Source of the DNA: Aegilops tauschii subsp. strangulata
Lineage: Eukaryota; Streptophyta; Magnoliopsida; Poales; Poaceae
Direction of reading: 5' to 3'
NCBI RefSeq assembly: GCF_002575655.3
Contig: NC_053036.3
Location: forward strand, 645,504,736-645,568,735
DNA length: 64,000 nt
Position numbers and translations under genes: made by a program. The notes beneath the pieces are model-generated. The model was given only the letters and a program-made list of their open reading frames with translations, was not told the DNA's origin and did not search any database. Positions within the stretch are counted from its first letter, which is position 1, and each line of letters opens with the position of its first letter. Below are positions 56,022 through 64,000 of this stretch, one piece after another.

Positions 56022-56455
56022 CTGGGAACAGGGTCATTGGCGGTGCCGGAGAGAAGTTCGGAATGTGTACCTCGCAGACGTAGAGCAGCATGTCAACCGG
56101 CCCGGCGGCGCTGGCGGTGACGGCGAATCTGACCGTGACATTTCAGGTCGCGCTGCGCCCGCCGGAGCGGTCGGCGGTGACGTGCTATGGCGAGTGCGGG
56201 TCACCGGACAGCGAGATGATGGCTTAGCCGCCGGAGCGGTCGGCGGTGACGCGCTACGGCAAGCGCAGGTCACCGGACAGCGAGATGACGGCGTAGCCGC
56301 CGGAGCGGTCGGCGGTGACGTGCTGTGGCGAGCGCGGGTCACTGCTTGTCATCACCGTCGGAGCCAAGGAAGATCTTGAGGAGGGCGACGGTGGCGTGCT
56401 GCAGCGCGGCGCCGACGGGGAGTCACTGGGGCTGAGCGTCTGCGAGGACATCCAT
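56022..56455 (-). pseudogene. Captured first exon of an unidentified gene
   Basis: On the minus strand an ATG at 56455 (MDVLADAQPQ then stop) is preceded by a leader-like stretch. The block ends at CCCAG followed by GTACGCAAGT, a good splice donor at 56021. Later frames show AGPVDMLLYVCEVHIPNFSP, the kind of sequence expected from a host exon. A 69-bp unit (from 56161, 56230 and 56299) is present about three times and encodes VTADRSGGYAVISLSGD in one frame. Stops interrupt every full-length reading. The source gene was not recognised. Confidence 0.5.
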
Positions 56456-56774
56456 TGTCGTGGCTCTCTCCCCTTCCGTCGTTCACAAGTGTGACATGCA
56501 AAATAAACAAAAACCAATTAGCAAATCATTGATTGATTGTAAAGAGGACAGGATGAGATGAGCAACTTCCTGATCCTTTTGTATGATGAGGAGTATTTTT
56601 GTGTGACGGCCGGGACTCCAACAGTCAAAATTGGAAGCGGCGATTGTTTGATCTCGGGAGATCATCCCAAGAAAGATTGGGTTGCCTGCAGAAATTAGTC
56701 TATTGCCGGTGATTGAAGAAAGAACCATATGCATCATGGCTCGATAGACGCCATGCCCCACGGTGGGCGCCAAC

Positions 56775-57379
56775 TGTCGTGGGAACGATTCCGACAATAA
56801 TAAGGGATAGGGTAAAGGAGCATGATCTATCGAGATGCAAATGGGTGACACGGTGGTTTTAGCGAGTTCGGGCCTCTCACGATGGAGATAACAACCCTAC
56901 GTCTCGTGCTCCGGAGAGGCTTTGTTTTATCCGAGTATGTATCCGGAGATTACAATGTATGCGAGAGAGAGAACGGATCCCCATGCCTGAGCTAAGTCCT
57001 GAGACTAGAGAGAGAGAGAGAGAGAGAGGTAGCAGAAAAGAGCCCCCTAGTCTAGTGGTGGGGTGGCTTATATAGAGTGCGCCACCCCCTCACCCCTTAT
57101 GTTACACGGTGGAGCATCAATGCCATAATGCCTGCCCACTACAAAACCGTCATGCTGACTATTGGTCTTTGCATATCCGAGTGAGTTACATGGTCGAGTG
57201 GAATGAGCTCGTCGAGTGAAGTGCGTGCTCCGAGTGGTTATCGCCGTCCGAGTGACTTTCAAGTTGCGGTACATCTGGACGGCGATCTGGCCCAGGGGCC
57301 CAGTACAAAGTATACGGTGTCCATGGGTAGGGCCTTTAGGTCAGACCTGTTACCCTACCCCCAATACATGTCCTCGTCA
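56775..57379 (+). repeat. 3' LTR (605 bp) of the non-autonomous element
   Basis: Near identical to 49835-50432. It has a longer GA microsatellite (about 57009-57028) and several single-base indels. Confidence 0.92.
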
Positions 57380-57384
57380 GGCGG

Positions 57385-57828
57385 CTCTCTGAAGATGGAA
57401 TAAAGTTCTCCATGCCTAGCCCCCGTTTCGGTGGTGCATCTAGCGTGTGGAGATGTGTCTCCGGCGGATCTGTCTTTGCTGGATTTGCTTGGATCTGGTC
57501 ATCATTCGTCTACGTTCGAGTGTCTTCAGAATTGATCCTTCTGATCTATGCTACTCTTTATCGACGGCGGTTGCTATTCGGTTGCATTGGTCCTATGGCG
57601 CTTTAGCACGACGACTTCCCGACTGTATACTACAACAAGTTTTGCCCGGCTCCGATGAGGGAGGGGCGATGACAGCGGCGCGCCTTCGGCTCGATTGAGT
57701 GCTTGTAGTCGTCGCTAGGTGGCCTATAGATCTGGATGTGATTTTTATTATTTCTAGTGTTTGTTGTAATATATGCCATGATTGAAGATGAACAGATGGA
57801 AAGATAGTTTTCCTTCTACTCCCCACGA
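57385..57828 (+). repeat. Retroposon-like repeat family A, copy 3, right part
   Basis: Resumes the block interrupted at 49834: CTCTCTGAAGATGGAATAAA, TTTCGGTGGTGCATCTAG, TCCGGCGGATCTGTCTTTG, GTAGTCGTCGCTAGGTGGCC, and a 3' end TTGTTGTAATATATGCCATG...GATGAACAGATGGAAAGA. Confidence 0.6.
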
Positions 57829-58400
57829 GCGACTCTAGCAACTAGGGTTTCCATCCCTCTCGCCGCTGCCGGCCCTGATCTTCCTGGCTTCCTATGGCCT
57901 TAGGGCCATGGAGGTGAGGTGGATCCCGACCCTTGGCTCCCTGAAGATGGAATAAGTTTATCTTCGCCTAGCCCTCATCACGGCGGTGCGTATAGCGCCG
58001 TGGCAGGGCGTGTGAAGGTTTGTCTCCGACAGTTCTTGTGGGATTCGGTCGGTGTTTGTCTTTAGCGGATCTGTATGGATTCTGTATTCGTTCATTTGCG
58101 TCGTGTATTTATAGGTTGGATTCTTCCAATTTACGCTTATCTTCATCGACAATGCTTGTTGTTCTGGTATATGCTAGTCCTTTTGGGATTTAGTATGATG
58201 TTTTTCCGACTATATAGTACAACAAAGTTACCAGGCTGCGGCGATGAAGAGACGATGACGACAACACACATTTGGCTCGTTTCAATGTTTGTAGTCGTCG
58301 CTAGATGGTCTATGAATCTGTATGTAATTTTTGTTAGTTCTAATGTTCTTTGCACTGCCATGATATTTGATGAATAGATCAAAAGTTTTCCTGCAAAAAT
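57829..58400 (+). repeat. Retroposon-like repeat family A, copy 4
   Basis: Directly follows copy 3 in the same orientation. It has the same 5' start (CAACTAGGGTTTCCATCCCT, GGCCTTAGGGCCATGG, GTGGATCCCGACCCTTGGC), the GTAGTCGTCGCTAGATGG block, and a 3' end GATGAATAGATCAAAAGTTTTCCTGC. Confidence 0.6.
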
Positions 58401-59503
58401 AGAAAAGAAAATGTCAAGACAATAATAAAAGCACCTGACTAATCTCAGAAGGTTTACGGATATGTGAGCTAAGTGACCGTGTTCCTTTTTGTCGCACGGA
58501 TGGTCAGTTTAGTTTAAAAAAAAACTCCTCCCGTGCACCTGTAAAGAGAATCCTACTAGTATCGGAGCTGATGCCGGGAGAAGGATCCGCAGTGCACGAC
58601 TTGATCTGGCAAGGGTGAGGCAGAGCACATAACGGGTGGGTATCCTTTTATCTGTTAAGGGCATGTATAATGATGCTATCTTAGGAGTGACATGTAGGAT
58701 AAATGATGAGGTGAAGGAGAGAGAACTTGTAAGAAAAAGGTTTGTCTTCTCTTATTTAAAAGAAGACACAGATGATCTCTTAGCACAATATGTCTCACCA
58801 CGTTTTTATCAATAGCTAGTTATTGAAGATAAGGCTAAGAAATGATCTATTATAGACATCTTTTTTTGACATTTCTAAATTACATGTAAGACTTAAAATA
58901 AGACTATCTTATCAATCATTATATATGCCCTAAATTGTCCGCATCGATGCTTTTTTTTTTGCGAGGTGTCCGCATTGATGCCTTTAGAGTATCTCGCTGT
59001 TGTTCCCTAGTGTGACGAGGACGGAGCTTCTCGCTGATGAAGAGGACTGCAAGGTTCTTCACGAATCCATCATCTACCCCATCGCTTGACTCACGAGGCT
59101 TTCGTCAAAAAATTTGTGTCGAAAAGGTGTCACGACCTGGTCCTCTACCACCACAGTGACGGTAGCAGGCTGCTTTGTCCAGGAGCCAGACTCCAAATTT
59201 GAAGTTTGTCGGCTCACTAATCCCATTGTCGTGTAACTTCAAGTTGTGGCCTGAAGGCCACAAACATACTAGTAGCAAAAACTGGAAGACGTTCATACGG
59301 AACATGAAAGACGTTCACAAAGACTATCCTTGTCAAAGGTTTACGTATACAAAAGCGAGAGCAAGCCAAGCATTCAATCCATGTAAGTGAGAGTAATTTA
59401 GAATCAATTTAACAGATACTTAGGTACACATAGCATTATACATCTATTACATGGTAGCATCATAGCTTAAAAGAAAGTTATGAAAGTACTTGATGATAGC
59501 ATA
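58401..59503. repeat. Segment homologous to 34130-34265 and 36281-36900
   Basis: Shared anchors: AATAAAAGCACCTGACTAATCTCAGAAG (58420s), GATGCCGGGAGAAGGATCCG (58570s), AAAAGGTGTCACGACCTGGT (59123), CCAAATTTGAAGTTTG and GGCCACAAACAT (59190-59270), CGTTCATACGGAACATGAAA (59290s). No gene is recognised. A short AT-rich MITE-like stretch (58660-58930) lies between them. Confidence 0.6.
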
Positions 59504-59505
59504 TA

Positions 59506-59663
59506 CTCCCTCCGTTCCTAAATATAAATCTTTGTAGAGATTTCACTATACACTACATACGGAGCAAAATGAGTGAATCTACACTTTAAAATGCATCTAT
59601 ATACATCCGTATGTGGTCCATAGTGAAATCTCTACAAAAACTTATATTTAGGAACGGAGGGAG
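59506..59663. mobile_element. Stowaway MITE (158 bp)
   Basis: CTCCCTCCGTTCCTAAATAT and ATATTTAGGAACGGAGGGAG ends, TA flanks. Same family as 47113-47278. Confidence 0.9.
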
Positions 59664-59667
59664 TAGA

Positions 59668-60537
59668 TGTACCATGGATATAGCGCTTGTCTTTTAACCT
59701 TTGGCCGAGTCTTGTATATGTTGCCAGCAGGAAAGACCAATCCCTGAAGGCGGTGGTATTGGGTAGAGTCATTGTTGCACGTCTCATCAGTATCGAACAT
59801 GATTTTATCGTTTAAGCAACTCTTCATGGTGGGGCTGAGCAGTCCGTTGGATTTGTACCGAAGGGACTGAGGGAGATCCAAATGGTAGATTGTGACCTGC
59901 AACACATGCCAAGAAATATTGGTTCATCGAGATCAAACATCTAAATGAATTTCTCAAGCTTGCAACAAGGAAAGAAAGGCTGCCACTACTGTAATATGTT
60001 TACATCAGTTTTAGATAGAGAAATCAATCTTTACCGTGCCATATCAGCTCTTCTATTAAGTTATTGTAGTACTCCAAGCCCTTCATATTGATCTCTCCTC
60101 TTCCATCCACATAAAGGTAGCTTCAGTATCCAAAAATAATTCAGAGGTGTGAACTACTCAACTACTATATGGTTACCTGGTATTAGTCGGGGCCATGCAA
60201 TGGAGAACATGTACGTGTCTAAACCCATCTCATTCATAGGTGTGACATCATGCTAATGTCAACAACAAAATTGACATTGTTTGATTAGTTAGCATAGGGA
60301 TCCTAGATGCTGGGCTTCCTCCCATCTTCGCAGCTGTCCCTTCCACCTATCCACCAACAGGTGTACCATGAGACTTTGCTCACTTGCAACATACAGAAAG
60401 AGGTAAACTACTTGGAGGGCCGAGTTTCCTGTGCCAAAGATGAACCCATTGGGGAAGTCATGGAGGATGAGCGCGTCGGCGTCTCCCAGCAAAGCGGCAA
60501 GGCAGAGGAGTAGGAGAACGAAGAGCGGCGTCGACAT
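59668..60537 (-). pseudogene. GH1 beta-glucosidase, N-terminal exons, broken
   Basis: Family 1 glycosidases hydrolyse beta-glucosides such as defence or hormone conjugates. Exon 1 (60537-60412) has a signal peptide (MSTPLFVLLLLCLAALLGDA) and HDFPNGFIFGTGNSALQ. Exon 2 begins at 60346 (VEGTAA-like) but has lost a base and acquired a stop where the Trp of SIWD is expected. Exon 3 (to 60177) reads HDVTPMNEMGLDTYMFSIAWPRLIP. Exon 4 (to 60035) reads [24 protein letters not shown], and exon 5 (from 59896) VTIYHLDLPQSLRYKSNGLLSP. After that the sequence no longer resembles GH1. The acid/base (NEP) and nucleophile (ENG) regions are missing. Non-functional. Confidence 0.78.
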
Positions 60538-60725
60538 GATCAGCGTGTGGAGCTGAATGCCAACTGTTGCTCCGCGCTCCATTTAGAAGGGCTGGCAGAG
60601 GGAGACGCAAGGGAGGAAGAAGACTTTGCACCCAATTTAAAAGAGATGCACCGCTGCACGATTTGCTTGTAGGGCTTTATCTAAGTGGTGGATCAACAGT
60701 AGGTGGACCAAGCTGGCCTGGCCTA
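60538..60725. other. Upstream flank of the GH1 pseudogene
   Basis: Short spacer up to the CACTA end; nothing else recognised. Confidence 0.4.
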
Positions 60726-61050
60726 CACTAGTGCAGAACCGGCCTTTATCACCGGTTCGTAAGGGCCTTTAGTGCCGGTTCTGCAACCGGCACTATGAAG
60801 TGGAGACTAAAGGCTTCCCTTTAGTACCGGTTTGGCACGAACCGGCGCTAACGTGCCACCACGTGGCACGAGCCAGGCCCGGGTGCGTGCAGGACATTAG
60901 TACCGGTTGGTAACACCAGCCGGTACTAAATGTTTGGGTGTGTTTTGGTTTTAATTTTTATTTTTCCTTTAGTTTTGTGTTTTCAATTTAATTTAGTGAT
61001 TGTTTTACATTATAATGAGTTGTTAAGTCATTAGGTGAAAGTACCGCAGA

Positions 61051-61234
61051 TTAGTTTCGACTGGATGCTGTGGATCCTAGCTAAGTGATCAAGTATATGC
61101 CATATCCATATTACTTAAACACTTAGTGATCTAAGTAATATGGATATGGCATATACTTGATCACTTAGTGATCTAAGTAATATGGATATGGCATATACTT
61201 AATCACTTAGCTAGGATCCATCCAGTTGAAACTA
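61051..61234. repeat. Hairpin-forming inverted repeat with a 42-bp direct repeat
   Basis: 61051-61118 pairs with 61168-61234 (TTAGTTTCGACTGGATG against CATCCAGTTGAAACTAA, then GGATCCTAGCTAAGTGAT, AAGTATATGCCATATCC and complements). A 42-bp unit starting CTTAGTGATCTAAGTAATAT occurs at 61122 and 61164. Predicted to form a long stem, or a double-stranded RNA if transcribed. Confidence 0.8.
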
Positions 61235-61401
61235 ATATGTGGTTTCTTTCATAAATGATATAATAACTCATCATCATCATCATCATCATATTATAAGCGT
61301 TCATAACACCACAAAAACAAATCACTCTTTGAGATTAAGTTCAGGACGAAGAACACGGACACGCATGAGAGGACAACAAGTACTAAGAGCATGATAACTA
61401 G

Positions 61402-62649
61402 CTAAATCACTCCTGCTGCTCTCTCTCTCTCAGGTAAAATAGCATAGAACATGTATAGCTCTCCTGATTCATCATATTGGAGCATGCAGATGAACCTGTC
61501 TCCTAATCGTGGGCTGCGCTTCTGATTGCTGCCCCCTAGTACTTTTCTGCAATCGTTAACAATTTTGCTCCAATCTTTCACTATTAAGCATTCATCGCTT
61601 TCAGAAATCCTGAATGCACTCATGTGCACTATAGGATATCTTCGCCGTAAGCTAACAATTGACATGCGACCTTTAGTCTCGATCCACTGAGGCACAACTG
61701 TCATCGGGAGTCCCTGTTGAAGAACATCGTATAGTAATTAATATACTTAGCAATGAAAGTTTAGCTTGAAAAATAATGTATGCAAAAGATGCACTGAGGA
61801 CTAATAGTAAAAATCTTACCATCTTTCCTAAATACATGTGACCGTAGTTCAATACGATCACTATTGGTCGCACGTTTTGAGTACTAAGATTTTCAAATTC
61901 AGGAAAATGATTTCTCTTAACAGCATCAAGATCCTCAAGCCATAAAACATAATGACTTATCTCCTCGCAGTTTAGTTCAGCTCCGGGACAGTACTAGGTC
62001 CTGTCTACCAAGCGCCGGACATGTTTGCTTGAATGAAAATAAGCTGTCAATAGAAATTAGCTGTGAACTATTTTTAAATAAACAATATCAAAGACATAAA
62101 TATGGTTGAGAAACTCACATAATGATAGAACTGGAGGCGTCTGCACATCGACCCAGATGTCTCTATTACCTTCAATATCATCTTCCGGACGAATATCAAA
62201 GGTGATAACCATATCAGGCTCAAATGCATAAGCCTTGCATAGTGCTTGCCAAGTTTTGCATTTAAAATAGGTGTACGTGTCTGCATTGTATAATTTGACG
62301 TTGAAAGTATAACCAGCATGCTCGGTCTTCAGGTAAACTCTTTTTACCTCCATAGTTTTCATAGCACTGAAACCTATCTTATCCAAGAAAAAAATTCTTG
62401 CATGACAGGGGATGCGCTAGTAGAATAGTTAAAATTTAAAATTATAAGTTGAAGCAAATGAAGCATATATAGGTCATGCTTAATTACGAAAAAAGACTTG
62501 TCGTTGTGACTTACTGTATCCACTTCAAAGGTCTCATCCAGCTTGATGCTGAAGCGCCTATCATCAACAAGGAAATTTCTGTCGCACAGGCCGCGCTGGT
62601 CTTCACAGAATTCGCACTTAATGAAATCTTTTTCGTCGTCAGACGACAT
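61402..62649 (-). pseudogene. B3-like DNA-binding protein gene carried by the CACTA element (four exons, one stop)
   Basis: Exons 62649-62515, 62416-62119, 62043-61820 and 61713-61402 join with consistent phases (0, 1, 0) and GT-AG borders. Exon 1 is MSSDDEKDFIKCEFCEDQRG... with a C-X2-C pair. Exon 2 has a B3-like fold pattern (LDKIGFSAMKTMEVKRVYLK, GYTFNVKLY, CKTWQALCKAYAFEPDMVIT, FDIRPEDD). Exons 3-4 give a second such region (ISHYVLWLEDLDAVKRNHFPEF, MTVVPQWIETKGRMSIV, CLIVKDWSKIVNDCRKVL, LGDRFICMLQYDESGELYMF). The third exon has an in-frame TAG at 61996-61994. Otherwise the gene is intact, about 250 codons. The B3 assignment is by pattern and moderate. Similar genes recur inside Triticeae CACTA elements (recalled). 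Confidence 0.6.
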
Positions 62650-62679
62650 TTCCTATGTTCATATAGGTGAAACAATAAA

Positions 62680-63330
62680 CACTTACTAGTTCTATTAATT
62701 CAACTAATTCAACTAATTCAACTACTTCTATTAGTTCAACTAGTTCTATTAATTCAACTAAGCATTTAATAAAAATAAACGTGTTCTATTAATTTTCTTA
62801 CTAAAATAAAGTAGCTAGTTCCATATAGTAATATTTTAATTAGATCATCAAATCTCAGATATCTAAATTTTCGTACTAAAAATAAACTAGTTCTATTAAT
62901 TCAACTAATTCGACTAAGAATTTACTAAAAATAAACTAGTTATATTAATTTTCTTACTAAAATATATAAAATAGCTATATATATAGTAATATTTTAATTA
63001 GATCATCAAATCTCATATACCTAAATTTTCTTAGTAAAAATAAACTAGTTCTACTAATTCAACTAGTTCAACTAAGCATTTACTAAAAATAAACTAGTTA
63101 TATTAATTCAACTAGTTTAAATAATCTCATATACCTAAATTTTCTTACTAAAAAAAAACTTGTTCTATTAATTTTCATACTAAAAATAAACTAGTTATAT
63201 TAATTCAACTAGTTCAAATCTCATATATATACCTAATTAATATCTAGCTAATTCATCTAAAATTGACATTAATATTTAACTTCTTTTCCATATAATTCAT
63301 CTAACATTAACATTGTAACATTGTTATCTA
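62680..63330. repeat. AT-rich degenerate repeat array
   Basis: Repeated use of TTCTATTAATTCAACTA, AGCATTTACTAAAAATAAAC, TAGTTATATTAATTTTCTTAC and CATCAAATCTCATATACCTA, in overlapping units of about 60-130 bp. It lies upstream of the B3-like gene. Confidence 0.6.
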
Positions 63331-63386
63331 CGTAATTTATCTAACATTAATCTAAACAACAGAAAACAGAAAATAAGTAAAAACAA

Positions 63387-63428
63387 TATGTGTGTGTGTG
63401 TCTGTGTGTGTGTGTATGTGTGTGTGTA
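63387..63428. repeat. (TG)n microsatellite
   Basis: TG dinucleotide tract with a few substitutions. It is followed by a GC-rich CGGCGACGG-type low-complexity stretch to about 63715. Confidence 0.8.
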
Positions 63429-64000
63429 CGAGCAGGGGGCGGCGGCATACGGGCGGCGGCGCGAGACGGAGATGCGACGGGGACGGCGCGACGACGAGCG
63501 ACAGGCCGGGGGCGACGGCGCGATCGAGACGGCGACGTGGTACGGGACGGCGGCGACGGGCGGCGGGGGCGACGGCGGGGACGGCGACGGCGGGCGGCGG
63601 GGACGGCGACGGCGGGCGGTGAGGGCGACGGAGGTGACGGCGACGACGGGCGGTGAGGGCGACGGCAGTGACGGCGACGACGGGCGGCGGGGGTGGCGGC
63701 GATGTCGCGCGAAGTAGCTGGAGAAGAAGTGGTGGTCGATGAAACTGAATTTTTCGTAAGTGCCATATATATAGGAGGGGCCTTTAGTACCGGTTGAAGC
63801 CACCAACCGATAGTAAAGGCCAATTTTCGCCAGGCCAATGGGCGGGAAACTGCCCCTTTAGTACCGGTTCGTGGCTCCAACCGGTACTAAAGGGGCCTTT
63901 AGTACCGGTTGGAGCCACGACCCGGTACTAAAGGTGTGCGCTGGCGCAGGAGCGGTGCGGGCAAGTTTAGTCCCACCTCGCTAGCCGAGGGGCGCCCGCA

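Larger units (their letters stand above)
49835..57379 (+). mobile_element. Non-autonomous LTR retrotransposon, 7.5 kb, young
   Basis: LTRs at 49835-50432 and 56775-57379 start TGTCGTGGGAACG and end GTCCTCGTCA. GGCGG flanks both sides (49830-49834 and 57380-57384). The LTRs differ by about four substitutions and a few short indels, including GA-microsatellite length, so insertion is recent relative to the Copia element. The 6.3-kb interior has no gag, protease, integrase or reverse transcriptase; it holds repeats, a long minisatellite and one captured exon. Transposition would depend on proteins from another element. GGTGGGCGCCAAC precedes the 3' LTR. No clear PBS was recognised. Confidence 0.92.
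60726..64000. mobile_element. CACTA (En/Spm) transposon, one end, runs off the window
   Basis: Begins CACTAGTGCAGAACCGGCC at 60726. It is followed by subterminal repeats built on TTTAGTACCGGTT and CCGGTACTAAA in both orientations (60740-60930) that reappear at 63780-63940. These repeats are binding sites for the element's own proteins in characterised CACTA elements. The other terminus is beyond base 64000. Inside is a B3-like gene instead of a recognisable transposase. AT-rich repeats and a GC-rich low-complexity block fill the rest. Confidence 0.8.

Noticed and set aside
50433..56774. Search for gag-pol in the GGCGG-flanked retrotransposon
   Set aside because: No protease, integrase or reverse transcriptase motif is visible in any frame, so it is called non-autonomous.
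63324..63880. Minus-strand Pro/Arg/Ser-rich frames of 160 and 177 codons
   Set aside because: They lie on CGGCGACGG low-complexity DNA plus a TG microsatellite in the CACTA subterminal zone. Several frames are open together.

Overview
This is plant nuclear DNA. The density of Stowaway and Tourist MITEs, the PIF/Harbinger elements ending in GAGCATCTCC, the CACTA end, the nested LTR retrotransposons and the short-LTR Copia element are typical of a large grass genome, most likely wheat, Aegilops or a close Triticeae relative. That assignment is inferred from repeat style; no search was run. All recognisable host genes lie on the minus strand.

Layout. 1-2780: 5' half of an L1-type LINE (ORF1 and the start of the endonuclease), running off the window start. 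3480-16900: a class III peroxidase locus with two apparently intact genes (5275-6592 and 14375-15763) and at least five copies of a shared flanking sequence. One repeat unit keeps the peroxidase 3' flank but has lost the gene. A 113-bp tandem array and a 1.1-kb fold-back element sit between the two genes. 17183-18469: first F-box/DUF295-type gene. 20087-24087: a TIR element with a PIF/Harbinger element nested inside it. 24838-26095: a two-coding-exon gene for mitochondrial succinate dehydrogenase subunit 3. 26880-31831: a Mutator-like repeat, an RNase H fragment and a second Harbinger-type element that carries a 1020-bp solo LTR with an open frame inside.

32318-33631 and 47904-49193: second and third F-box/DUF295 genes. 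Their flanks are homologous (about 32.1-36.9 kb against 47.7-59.4 kb), so the interval looks like an old segmental duplication stretched by later insertions. Between them lie a peroxidase pseudogene (37482-38345) and a complete but disabled Copia element (38357-43709, 133-bp LTRs, TSD ATATA). After the third F-box gene comes a young non-autonomous LTR retrotransposon (49835-57379, TSD GGCGG). It holds a 45-bp minisatellite and a captured gene exon in place of gag-pol. The right end has a broken GH1 beta-glucosidase gene (59668-60537) and one end of a CACTA element (60726 to the window end) that carries a four-exon B3-like gene with one in-frame stop.

The likely working genes are the two secreted peroxidases, the three F-box/DUF295 proteins and SDH3. 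They do not form one pathway. The peroxidase and F-box genes are two small tandem families interleaved at one locus, and the rest is mobile DNA.
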